This document shows positions 42,502 to 52,433 of a stretch of 64,000 nt of DNA, one piece after another. The DNA is taken from positions 34,026 to 98,025 of the forward strand of contig NZ_JSWF01000046.1 of NCBI RefSeq assembly GCF_000797445.1. The letters run 5' to 3'. Position 1 is the first letter of the stretch. The number at the start of each line of letters is the position of its first letter. The position numbers were made by a program, and so were the translations under genes. This stretch comes from Lacinutrix jangbogonensis (GTDB lineage: Bacteria > Bacteroidota > Bacteroidia > Flavobacteriales > Flavobacteriaceae). A model generated the notes under the pieces. The model did no database searches and had not been told where the DNA came from. It saw only the letters and a program-made list of their open reading frames with translations.

Positions 42502-44302
42502 GGAAAATCCTTCACTAGAAATACAATTAAAAACCTTACCAAATGCTCCTGGTGTTTACCAGTATTTTGATGCCGTAGGGACTATTATCTATGTTGGTAA
42601 AGCTAAAAACTTAAAGAAGAGAGTGACGTCCTATTTTACTAAAACACACGAAAACGGAAAAACTCGGGTTTTAGTAAAAAAAATAGTTAACATAAAACAC
42701 ATCGTCGTTGAAACTGAAACCGATGCGCTCTTGCTAGAGAATAACTTAATTAAAAAGCACAAACCAAGATATAATGTTTTATTAAAAGACGATAAGACCT
42801 ATCCGTGGATTTGTATTAAAAAAGAACGTTTCCCTAGAGTATTCCCAACACGTCGCGTTATAAAAGATGGTAGTGAGTATTTTGGTCCATACACAAGTAT
42901 GAAAACTGTAAAAACCTTATTAAGCTTAATAAAAGGGTTGTACAAACTACGAACATGTAATTACAATTTATCTCACGAAAAAGTAAACGAAGGTAAATTT
43001 AAAGTCTGTTTAGAATACCATTTAGGAAATTGCAAAGGCGCTTGTGAAGGGAGAGAAACAGAAACAAGTTATCATGAAAATATCGATGCGATTAAAGAAA
43101 TCTTAAAAGGAAATTTCAAAGACTCATTAGAGAACTTTAAAAAACAAATGCAAGATTTAGCTGAAGACATGCATTTTGAAAGCGCTCAAAAAATTAAAGA
43201 AAAAATTGAAGTTTTAGAGAATTACCAAGCAAAATCTACCATTATAAATCCTAAAATTAGCAATGTAGATGTATTCTCTATTGTAAGTGATGAAATCTAT
43301 GGTTATATTAATTTCCTTCAAATTTCTTATGGTTCCATTATTAGGTCGCACACTTTAGAAATCAAAAAGAAATTAGACGAAACAGATAAACAATTATTAG
43401 AGCTTGCTATTATTGAAATTAGAGCGCGATTTAATTCAAATTCAAAAGAAATTTACGTTCCATTTAAAGTTGCTGTTGGAGATGAAGTAAAAATAAGTTT
43501 ACCACAACTTGGTGATAAAAAGAAAATTTTGGACCTTTCTATTCGGAATGCAAAATATTACCGAATGGAACGTTTTAAACAGGTAAAAATTACAGATCCA
43601 GAACGCCATGTAAAACGTATTATGGCGCAAATGAAAAAAGATCTGCGTTTAACCGAAGAACCTAAACACATCGAATGTTTCGACAACTCTAACATTCAAG
43701 GTACTAATCCCGTAGCGGCATGCGTTGTTTTCAAAAACGGAAAACCAAGTAAAAAAGAGTACCGGAATTTTAATATTAAAACAGTTGTTGGTCCAGATGA
43801 TTTTGCCTCAATGGAAGAGGTTGTTTTTAGACGTTATAAACGCTTACTTGAAGAAAAACAACCATTACCACAATTAATAATTATTGATGGTGGAAAAGGA
43901 CAACTGTCTTCTGCTTTAAAAAGTTTAGACGCTTTAGGATTACGAAATACTATAGCTATTATCGGAATCGCAAAACGTTTAGAGGAATTATTCTATCCAG
44001 ACGATCCAATTCCACTATATTTAGATAAAAAAAGCGAAACACTAAAAATCATACAACAACTAAGAAATGAAGCCCATCGTTTTGGAATTGAGCATCACAG
44101 AAATAAAAGAAGCAAACAAGCGTTAAATACAGAAATGGAAACCATTCCTGGAATTGGCGAAAAAACCATTATAGATTTACTAAAAGTATTTAAATCTGCA
44201 AAACGGATTGCCAATGCAAAACTAGATGAGCTTGAACACATTGTTGGCGTTTCGAGAGCAGAAAAAATTTACAGCTATTATCATAAAACCGAAAACGAAT
44301 AG
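42500..44302 (+). CDS. uvrC: Excinuclease ABC subunit C
   Basis: The 600-residue protein makes both incisions in nucleotide excision repair. It has the GIY-YIG domain (NAPGVYQYF and TIIYVGKAKNLKKRV, about 14-40), a UVR motif (ENFKKQMQDLAEDMHFESAQ, about 211), the RNase H-like 5' nuclease domain (IECFDNSNIQGTNPVAACVV, about 392; LIIIDGGKGQ, about 459) and a C-terminal helix-hairpin-helix (METIPGIGEKTIIDLLKVF). Length and order are normal. The patatin gene follows with no gap. Confidence 0.97.
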   Translation: MENPSLEIQLKTLPNAPGVYQYFDAVGTIIYVGKAKNLKKRVTSYFTKTHENGKTRVLVKKIVNIKHIVVETETDALLLENNLIKKHKPRYNVLLKDDKTYPWICIKKERFPRVFPTRRVIKDGSEYFGPYTSMKTVKTLLSLIKGLYKLRTCNYNLSHEKVNEGKFKVCLEYHLGNCKGACEGRETETSYHENIDAIKEILKGNFKDSLENFKKQMQDLAEDMHFESAQKIKEKIEVLENYQAKSTIINPKISNVDVFSIVSDEIYGYINFLQISYGSIIRSHTLEIKKKLDETDKQLLELAIIEIRARFNSNSKEIYVPFKVAVGDEVKISLPQLGDKKKILDLSIRNAKYYRMERFKQVKITDPERHVKRIMAQMKKDLRLTEEPKHIECFDNSNIQGTNPVAACVVFKNGKPSKKEYRNFNIKTVVGPDDFASMEEVVFRRYKRLLEEKQPLPQLIIIDGGKGQLSSALKSLDALGLRNTIAIIGIAKRLEELFYPDDPIPLYLDKKSETLKIIQQLRNEAHRFGIEHHRNKRSKQALNTEMETIPGIGEKTIIDLLKVFKSAKRIANAKLDELEHIVGVSRAEKIYSYYHKTENE

Positions 44303-46552
44303 ATGAAATCATTTTTCATTGTAATATTATTATTAACTTTTGTAAATACTAACGTATTTGCACAAGATAAAACCACTAAAGAACCAAAAGTAGGTTTAGT
44401 ATTAAGTGGTGGTGGCGCAAAAGGCTTAGCACATATTGGTGCTCTAAAAGTTATCGATAGCTTAGGCATTCGAATAGACTATATTGCTGGCACAAGTATG
44501 GGAGCGATTATAGGATCTCTTTATGCTTCAGGGTATTCTGGAAAGCAATTAGACTCCATTTTTAAGGAGGTTGATTTCGATAAAATATTGAGCGACGAAA
44601 TTCCTAGAGCTGCAAAAACATTTTACGAACGCGAAAAACAGGAAAAATACGCTATTACTTTACCTATCGACAATCTTAAAGTACATCTTCCCTCAGCACT
44701 ATCAGGAGGTCAAAACACTTTTAATTTATTATCTAAACTCACTTTACATGTTAATGACATTGATGATTTTAGCAAACTCCCAATTCCGTTTTTTTGTATT
44801 GCAACTGATATAGAAACAGGACAACCTATACTACTGGACAAAGGTAATCTCGCACAATCTATAAAGGCTAGTTCTGCTTTTCCATCATTATTTCAACCTG
44901 TTGTTATTGAGGAAAGAGTATTAATAGATGGCGGAGTAACAAACAATTATCCAATAGATGAGTTACGCGTCAAAGGTATGGATGTTATTATTGGTGTTGA
45001 TGTGCAAGACGGACTTGCAAATAGAGACGATTTATCTTCCGCTCCAGCGATATTATTTCAAATAAATAATTTTCGCACCATAAATGATATGAAAATTAAA
45101 GCTCCAAAAACAGACATTTACATTAAACCAGACATCACAAATTTTAATGTTGTGTCTTTTGATGATGGTGAAAAAATAGTTAAAAATGGAGAAGTAGCAA
45201 CAAAATTAAAAATTTTAGAATTAAGAGAGTTAGCAAAAAATCAAATAAAAAAGAGACCCAAATTTATTGAACCTAAAACACCCGATAGCCTTCAAATTAA
45301 TCAAATATTTTTCAAAGGGCTAGATAACTATACCATTTCTTATGTACTAGGAAAATTAAAACTAAAACCTTTCCAAAAAGTAAGCTACAAGCGCTTTATT
45401 AATGGTGTAAATAACTTGGTAGGTACAAATAATTTCGAAAGTTTCACTTATAAACTAGTACCATCGATTAGTAATAGTGTCACTGGTTACGATTTACATA
45501 CAGAGATTAATGAAAGCAACAAAACAACAGCTCTAAAACTAGGCTTGCACTACGACGGCCTTTATAAAAGTGCGCTTTTAGTTAATATTACAAAAAAGCA
45601 AATGTTATTTAAAAGTGATATTATGTCTCTGGATTTAATAGTAGGAGATAACGTTAGATATAATTTTGAATATTTTATAGATAAAGGATTCTATTGGAGT
45701 GTTGGTTTAAACTCAAGTTACAATGAATTCGACAACGATGTCTCTGTTGCAGCTTTGCCATCAACTCAAGGCATAACATTAGCTGGAGTTAACAAGTTAG
45801 ATGTAAAAATAACAGATGTCACCAATAAAATATTCTTACAAACACAATACAAAAACGATCTATCCTTAACACTTGGAGCAGAACACAAACATTTAAAAAT
45901 TTCAACAGAAACCGTTTTGGCCAATACTAACCAAGATAGAACCATTTTTGATAATAGTGATTACTTTAGCGCCTTTGGGAATTTACGTTTCGATTCTTTC
46001 AATAATAAACACTATCCAAGCGAAGGTTTTTACCTAAATACAGCCTTTAATTTTTATCTCACTTCTTCAGATTTTAATGCCGATTTTAGTCAGTTTTCAA
46101 TTATTAGTGGTAGTTTAGGTTATGCTTATTCTTTTACACCAAAATTAAGTGCTAGTTTTTTAAATGAAGTAGGAGCAAAAATTAACGGCAACAATAACCA
46201 GTCTTTAGATTTTGTGTTAGGTGGTTATGCTAACAATTTTATTAATAATTTTAAAACCTTTTATGGATACGATTATTTATCAATTGCGGGAGATAGTTAT
46301 ATAAAAGGAACTATAAATTTAGATTACGAAATAATTAACAAACACCACATTACACTATCTGCGAACTATGCTAACGTAGACGATGATTTATTTCGTTCAG
46401 AAGACATAGAGTGGTTTTCGCTTCCAGATTATTCGGGTTATGCCTTAGGTTATGGTGTAGAAACATTTTTAGGTCCTATTGAAGCTAAATACACCTATTC
46501 ACCAGAAACGAAGGATAGTTATTGGTTTTTTAATTTAGGATTTTGGTTTTAG
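44303..46552 (+). CDS. Patatin-like phospholipase fused to outer-membrane beta-barrel (PlpD/type Vd-like)
   Basis: The 749-residue protein has a signal peptide (VILLLTFVNTNVFAQ) and a patatin domain (about 30-290) with GLVLSGGGAKGLAHIG (oxyanion hole), the nucleophile in YIAGTSMGAIIGSLYASG and the catalytic Asp in VLIDGGVTNNYP. A POTRA-like stretch follows (SLQINQIFFKGLDNYTISYV, about 330-400), then a BamA/Omp85-like barrel ending aromatic FFNLGFWF. Type Vd autotransporters have this architecture. In Bacteroidota the lipase domain may stay periplasmic. It starts right after the uvrC stop. Confidence 0.92.
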   Translation: MKSFFIVILLLTFVNTNVFAQDKTTKEPKVGLVLSGGGAKGLAHIGALKVIDSLGIRIDYIAGTSMGAIIGSLYASGYSGKQLDSIFKEVDFDKILSDEIPRAAKTFYEREKQEKYAITLPIDNLKVHLPSALSGGQNTFNLLSKLTLHVNDIDDFSKLPIPFFCIATDIETGQPILLDKGNLAQSIKASSAFPSLFQPVVIEERVLIDGGVTNNYPIDELRVKGMDVIIGVDVQDGLANRDDLSSAPAILFQINNFRTINDMKIKAPKTDIYIKPDITNFNVVSFDDGEKIVKNGEVATKLKILELRELAKNQIKKRPKFIEPKTPDSLQINQIFFKGLDNYTISYVLGKLKLKPFQKVSYKRFINGVNNLVGTNNFESFTYKLVPSISNSVTGYDLHTEINESNKTTALKLGLHYDGLYKSALLVNITKKQMLFKSDIMSLDLIVGDNVRYNFEYFIDKGFYWSVGLNSSYNEFDNDVSVAALPSTQGITLAGVNKLDVKITDVTNKIFLQTQYKNDLSLTLGAEHKHLKISTETVLANTNQDRTIFDNSDYFSAFGNLRFDSFNNKHYPSEGFYLNTAFNFYLTSSDFNADFSQFSIISGSLGYAYSFTPKLSASFLNEVGAKINGNNNQSLDFVLGGYANNFINNFKTFYGYDYLSIAGDSYIKGTINLDYEIINKHHITLSANYANVDDDLFRSEDIEWFSLPDYSGYALGYGVETFLGPIEAKYTYSPETKDSYWFFNLGFWF

Positions 46553-46740
46553 ATTTTTTAGATTTCTTAAACTCCAAAAAAATCACGATATTTGTTACAG
46601 ATGAAGTACTCTTGGAAAGACATATTAACCTTTTTAAAATTTCTTATTAAAAGAAATCCAGAGTAATTTACCATTTCCTCATTTCGCATTTAGTAAAGCT
46701 TTAAGCACAGCTTTAAAATTTTTAACTCAAAACTTAAAAA

Positions 46741-47901
<1,161 letters not shown>

Positions 47902-48127
47902 AATAAAATATTTAAAAGCTATTTCCTGCTATTGGTTATATCTTTATTTTAGATAAAAAAAGATGCCGTATCAACTGCAAAGCAATCACTGAGCGCTAAT
48001 TAAATAGATATTAAGTAAAGTAATCAGGGCTAAAACACTTGCAAAGTAATAGCTTAATCAAAACATTAAACCCAACTACCCAAGTTGAGTTCCTTCCCTT
48101 TTGGGAAGGTTACGATGGGAATACATT
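47902..48127 (+). other. hmgA-hppD intergenic region with palindromic hairpin
   Basis: No gene is visible in these 226 bases. The end contains CCTTCCC-TTTT-GGGAAGG (48093-48110), a 7-bp perfect hairpin without a following T tract, preceded by CCCAACTACCCAAGTTGAG. Its GC content is above its surroundings. It resembles interspersed palindromic elements seen between genes in flavobacteria, but only one copy was noticed here. Confidence 0.35.
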
Positions 48128-49291
48128 ATGAGTAAAAAAGAAGTAAAATCAGTAAACTACGGTTTAGAAAAAATATTCGAAGGAGCACAAGACTTCTTGC
48201 CACTTTTAGGGACAGATTATGTAGAATTCTACGTTGGAAATGCCAAGCAATCTGCACACTTTTATAAAACAGCATTCGGCTTTCAATCTCATGCTTATAA
48301 AGGACTAGAAACAGGCTCAAGAGATTCTGTAAGTTATGTATTAAAGCAGGATAAAATCCGTTTGGTATTAACAACACCTTTAAATAGTAAGTCTGAAATC
48401 AACAAACACCTCGTGAAACATGGCGATGGTGTAAAAGTCATTGCGCTTTGGGTAGAAGATGCTAGAAAATCTTACGAAGAAACCACCAAACGTGGTGCAA
48501 AATCTTATATGGAACCAACTGTAGAAAAAGATGAGTTTGGCGAAGTAGTAAAAGCTGGAATCTATACCTACGGAGAAACTGTACACATGTTTGTAGAACG
48601 TAAAAACTACAAAGGTGCATTTATGCCAGGTTTTGTGAAATGGGAAAGTGATTACAATCCAGAACCAGTAGGATTAAAATACATCGACCATATGGTTGGT
48701 AATGTTGGTTGGGGACAAATGAACCAGTGGGTAAAATGGTACGAAGACGTTATGGGCTTTGTAAACTTTTTATCTTTCGACGATAAACAAATACATACAG
48801 AATACTCTGCACTAATGAGTAAAGTAATGAGTAATGGAAACGGTCGTATTAAATTTCCAATAAACGAACCAGCAAAAGCCGCTAAAAAATCTCAAATTGA
48901 AGAATATTTAGACTTCTACGAAGATTCTGGTGTGCAACACATTGCAGTAGCTACAGACGATATTATAAAAACCGTTGCGCAATTAAAGGCTAGAGGAATA
49001 GAATTTTTGCCACCACCACCACAAGCCTATTACGATGAAATTCCTGAGCGATTAGGAGTACACATGGAGATGATGAAAGAAGATATTGGTGAACTTCAAA
49101 AGTTGTCTATAATGATAGATGCAGACGAAGAAGGTTACTTATTACAAATTTTTACAAAACCTGTAGAAGATAGACCCACTCTATTTTTCGAAATCATACA
49201 GCGTATGGGTGCACAAGGTTTTGGAGCCGGGAACTTTAAAGCTTTGTTTGAGTCTATTGAGCGCGAACAAGCAAAACGAGGAACGCTTTAA
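48128..49291 (+). CDS. hppD: 4-hydroxyphenylpyruvate dioxygenase
   Basis: The 387-residue enzyme converts 4-hydroxyphenylpyruvate to homogentisate, the substrate of HmgA encoded just upstream. It has two vicinal-oxygen-chelate domains: YVEFYVGNAKQSAHFYKTAF (N-terminal) and YIDHMVGNVGWGQMNQWVKW with the iron-ligand His, then GVQHIAVATDDI (second His) and a C-terminal EEGYLLQIFTKPVEDRPTLF (Glu). The end GFGAGNFKALFESIEREQ is the gating helix. The frame opens earlier, but MSKKEVKSVNYG at 48128 is the natural start. Confidence 0.96.
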   Translation: MSKKEVKSVNYGLEKIFEGAQDFLPLLGTDYVEFYVGNAKQSAHFYKTAFGFQSHAYKGLETGSRDSVSYVLKQDKIRLVLTTPLNSKSEINKHLVKHGDGVKVIALWVEDARKSYEETTKRGAKSYMEPTVEKDEFGEVVKAGIYTYGETVHMFVERKNYKGAFMPGFVKWESDYNPEPVGLKYIDHMVGNVGWGQMNQWVKWYEDVMGFVNFLSFDDKQIHTEYSALMSKVMSNGNGRIKFPINEPAKAAKKSQIEEYLDFYEDSGVQHIAVATDDIIKTVAQLKARGIEFLPPPPQAYYDEIPERLGVHMEMMKEDIGELQKLSIMIDADEEGYLLQIFTKPVEDRPTLFFEIIQRMGAQGFGAGNFKALFESIEREQAKRGTL

Positions 49292-49315
49292 AAACAAAAA
49301 CGTTAAATAAACATT

Positions 49316-49352
49316 AAAAAATGTCATCAAAATAATAGATGGCATTTTTTTG
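49316..49352 (+). terminator. Intrinsic terminator after hppD
   Basis: The stem AAAAATGTCATC / GATGGCATTTTT (one G-U pair) is followed by TTTGTTTT. A possible -7 element, TATTTTTG, for the next gene follows at 49358-49365. Confidence 0.75.
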
Positions 49353-49441
49353 TTTTATATTTTTGGAATAGTAATTGTACTCTTAAGTTTATAAAGCAAT
49401 AAATGCTTTATAATAAAGTTAATTACAATAGCTCCAATTTT

Positions 49442-50221
49442 ATGAAAAAAGCACTCCTTATTCTACTAACAATAGCCTCTATAAACTTTACGGCAGCGCA
49501 AGATGGTGCTTTTAAAGATGGTGAATGGTTTAAATTTAAAATGAGTTATTCCTCATGGTTTAAAGCGGGAAATGCAACTTTATCTTTAAAAGAAACTGAG
49601 CTCAACGGCAAACCCGTATTCCATGTGGTTGGAAAAGGTTGGACCGTTGGACCTGTAAAATGGTTTTTTAAAGTAAAAGACCGTTACGAAAGTTATTTTG
49701 ACACCAATAAAATTATTCCATATAAATTTATTAGAAATATAGACGAAGGTGGGCACAAAAAAAACATTGAGATAAACTTTGATCAGGACAATAAAACCGC
49801 CTTGGTTCATAACAAAAAACACAATACTAAAAAAACAATAAACACCAAACCAAATATACAAGACATGGTTTCATTGTTTTATAACTTGCGCAACAAACTT
49901 GATGTTTCAAGTCTAAAAAGTGGAGACGAAATAAAGCTTGACATGTTTTTTGATGAGGAAAACTATGGTTTTAAACTAAAATATTTAGGAGAAGAAACGA
50001 TTAGTACAAAATTTGGTAATATTGAAGCTCTAAAATTTAGACCTTATGTTATGGCTGGTCGTGTGTTTAAAGAAGAAGAAAGTCTAACACTTTGGGTTTC
50101 AAAAGACAAAAATAAAGTACCTTTACGCATTAAAGCAGATTTGGCTGTTGGGTCTTTAAGAGCGGACTTAGAAGCCTTTAAGGGACTTAAACATCCATTT
50201 AAAATTTTAGTAGATAACTAA
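49442..50221 (+). CDS. DUF3108 domain secreted protein
   Basis: The protein has about 259 residues with a signal peptide (MKKALLILLTIASINFTAAQ). The body is beta-rich: GEWFKFKMSYSSWFKAGNAT, KVKDRYESYFDTNKIIPYKF, KFGNIEALKFRPYV and LTLWVSKDKNKVPLRI, as in DUF3108. That family folds as a large half-barrel and is of unknown function. The frame is open 13 codons upstream, but those precede the signal peptide. The dioxygenase gene starts at the next base after its stop. Confidence 0.82.
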   Translation: MKKALLILLTIASINFTAAQDGAFKDGEWFKFKMSYSSWFKAGNATLSLKETELNGKPVFHVVGKGWTVGPVKWFFKVKDRYESYFDTNKIIPYKFIRNIDEGGHKKNIEINFDQDNKTALVHNKKHNTKKTINTKPNIQDMVSLFYNLRNKLDVSSLKSGDEIKLDMFFDEENYGFKLKYLGEETISTKFGNIEALKFRPYVMAGRVFKEEESLTLWVSKDKNKVPLRIKADLAVGSLRADLEAFKGLKHPFKILVDN

Positions 50222-51145
50222 ATGAGTATAAATAATAAAATAACCGACCAACTAAAGGATAAATACGAAGCGTTAGACCAAAATGTAAACACACATCTTG
50301 AAGGCTTATTACATAGTAAACCGATAAATTACTGGGATTATATACAGACAGAAGCATTATTAAGCCTTCAAATACAACGTACAGTATATCCAGACGAAAT
50401 GGTGTTTTTAATGTATCACCAAGTCAACGAATTGTTGTTTAAAATGATTCTTTGGGAAATAGATCAAGTGGCAAAAAAAGAAGCAATTTCTGCAACTTTT
50501 TTCGAAGATAAATTGATGCGTATTAGTCGTTATTTCGATATGCTAACCTCGTCTTTTACTGTAATGAAAGACGGAATGGATGTAGCACAATACAACAAAT
50601 TTAGACATACGCTTACACCTGCAAGTGGTTTCCAAAGTGCACAATACAGAAAAATTGAATTTTCCTCGACAGAACTTATTAATCTTATAGATAACCGTTT
50701 TAGAGAAACGATAGATAGAAACACACCTTTTGAGCATGCTTTCGAGCACTTATATTGGCAAGCAGCAGGAAAAGATTATAAAACTGGTAAAAAAACGTAT
50801 ACCTTAACAGTTTTCGAAGAGAAATACAAAGACGAATTTATTAGATTTGCGGAATTCACTAACACTCATAACTTATGGACAATTTTTAAAAAATTACCAA
50901 AAGACGTTAAAGAAAATCAAGATTTAATAAACGCAATGCGTCATTATGATTACACAGTAAATATTACTTGGGTAATGGCACATTACAACACAGCAAACCA
51001 TTATCTTAATATTGGTGGTAAAACCGTAGAAGCAACAGGAGGAAGCGAATGGGTAAAATATATGCATCCAAAATATCAAAGAAGAATATTTTTTCCAGAT
51101 TTATGGACCAAACAAGAACTAGAAGATTGGGGAAAAAATATTTAA
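50222..51145 (+). CDS. kynA: Tryptophan 2,3-dioxygenase
   Basis: The 307-residue haem enzyme opens the indole ring of tryptophan to N-formylkynurenine. Landmarks are the substrate pocket MVFLMYHQVNELLFKMILWE (about 60-79), RHTLTPASGFQSAQYRKIEF (about 122-141) and the haem region YTVNITWVMAHYNTANHYLN with GGTGGSEW-like ATGGSEWVKYMHP. It is the first step of the kynurenine pathway. No kynureninase or hydroxylase is visible here. The gene is directly coupled to DUF3108 and overlaps the M23 peptidase gene. Confidence 0.95.
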   Translation: MSINNKITDQLKDKYEALDQNVNTHLEGLLHSKPINYWDYIQTEALLSLQIQRTVYPDEMVFLMYHQVNELLFKMILWEIDQVAKKEAISATFFEDKLMRISRYFDMLTSSFTVMKDGMDVAQYNKFRHTLTPASGFQSAQYRKIEFSSTELINLIDNRFRETIDRNTPFEHAFEHLYWQAAGKDYKTGKKTYTLTVFEEKYKDEFIRFAEFTNTHNLWTIFKKLPKDVKENQDLINAMRHYDYTVNITWVMAHYNTANHYLNIGGKTVEATGGSEWVKYMHPKYQRRIFFPDLWTKQELEDWGKNI

Positions 51146-52422
51146 TAGCATTACTATGCTTTGTCTCTATATTAAGCTGTAAAAAGGACGTCGAAAATAG
51201 CGACGATCTTGAAACTGGTTTAGTTAAAGAACCCGAAGATAACTACGAATTCGGGTTTAATCTTGAAGATTACGTTGTAAAAAAGGACACCATACAAAGT
51301 GGTGATACTTTCGGGAGAATATTAGAGCGCAATAATATTCCCTATCCAAAAATATTTGAAATAACACAAAAAGCAAAAGACAGCTTTGATGTTAGCAGAA
51401 AATTACAATTAGGTAAACCTTATACATTATTATGCTCTAACGATTCACTTCAAAAACCTAAATGCTTTATCTACCAGCCTACAAAAGAGCGGTATGTCGT
51501 TATAGATTTTCATGATTCTATTAAAGCTTACACAAGCTACAAACCCATTAAGTACGTTGAGAAAACAGCGTCTGGAATTATAACCTCTAGTATTTCGCAA
51601 TCTATGAGTGACCAAGACAAACCGTTTATGTTAGCCTTGAAAATGAGTGATATTTATGCTTGGACTCTAGATTTCTCAAGGCTTCAAAAAAATGATAAAT
51701 TTAAAGTCGTTTATACTGAAAAATACATAGATGATTCCATTTATGCTGGAATTCATGAAATAAAAGCGGCCTATTTCGAGCATAACAAAGAACCTTTTTA
51801 CGCTTTCGAATTTGAAACAGATTCTGTTTTAAACATTACCGACTATTTTAGTGACGATGCCAAAAATTTACGTCGTGCATTTTTAAAAGCCCCAGTAAGT
51901 TTTAGCCGTATCTCTTCAAGATATAATCTTAGCCGTCGTATTGCGCATTATGGCTATCGCCTAAAACCACACAGAGGAACAGATTTTGCAGCACCAAATG
52001 GCACCCCAATAATGGCAACTGCAAACGGCACAGTTACGAGATCGGGCTATGGCATAGGAAATGGCAAATTTGTAAAAATTAAACATAACGCTACATATAG
52101 CACACAATATTTACATATGTCCAAACGGAAAGCAAAAGTTGGAGATTTTGTAAAACAAGGAGAAGTTATTGGTTATGTAGGGAATACGGGAAGTTCTTCT
52201 GGTAATCATGTCTGTTATCGTTTCTGGAAAAACGGAAAAGAGGTTGATCCTTTTAAACAAAAGCTACCAGAAGCAAAACCAATGTCAGACAGTCTTAGAA
52301 AAGAGTTTTTAGAACACATAAAACCTTTCAAGAATCAATTAGAACTGCTTGAATACCCAAAAAAATCTATAAAGCCTGATAGTTTAAAAATAAACCTTCC
52401 AGACAAAAAATTAATTACCTAG
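51103..52422 (+). CDS. M23 family metallopeptidase lipoprotein
   Basis: The protein has about 439 residues from ATG at 51103, within the end of kynA. A TTG at 51127 gives a more compact lipoprotein signal (GKKYLIALLCFVSILSC) and is a real alternative. A LysM-like or Opacity-type segment follows (KKDTIQSGDTFGRILERNNI), then the LytM domain near residues 275-390 with HRGTDFAAP (HxxxD) and YSTQYLHMS (catalytic His). Where HxH is expected, the sequence reads GNHVCYRFW, with Cys in place of the zinc-binding His. It probably trims peptidoglycan cross-links, or acts as an activator if inactive. Confidence 0.88.
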   Translation: MDQTRTRRLGKKYLIALLCFVSILSCKKDVENSDDLETGLVKEPEDNYEFGFNLEDYVVKKDTIQSGDTFGRILERNNIPYPKIFEITQKAKDSFDVSRKLQLGKPYTLLCSNDSLQKPKCFIYQPTKERYVVIDFHDSIKAYTSYKPIKYVEKTASGIITSSISQSMSDQDKPFMLALKMSDIYAWTLDFSRLQKNDKFKVVYTEKYIDDSIYAGIHEIKAAYFEHNKEPFYAFEFETDSVLNITDYFSDDAKNLRRAFLKAPVSFSRISSRYNLSRRIAHYGYRLKPHRGTDFAAPNGTPIMATANGTVTRSGYGIGNGKFVKIKHNATYSTQYLHMSKRKAKVGDFVKQGEVIGYVGNTGSSSGNHVCYRFWKNGKEVDPFKQKLPEAKPMSDSLRKEFLEHIKPFKNQLELLEYPKKSIKPDSLKINLPDKKLIT

Positions 52423-52433
52423 AACGCAAAAAA

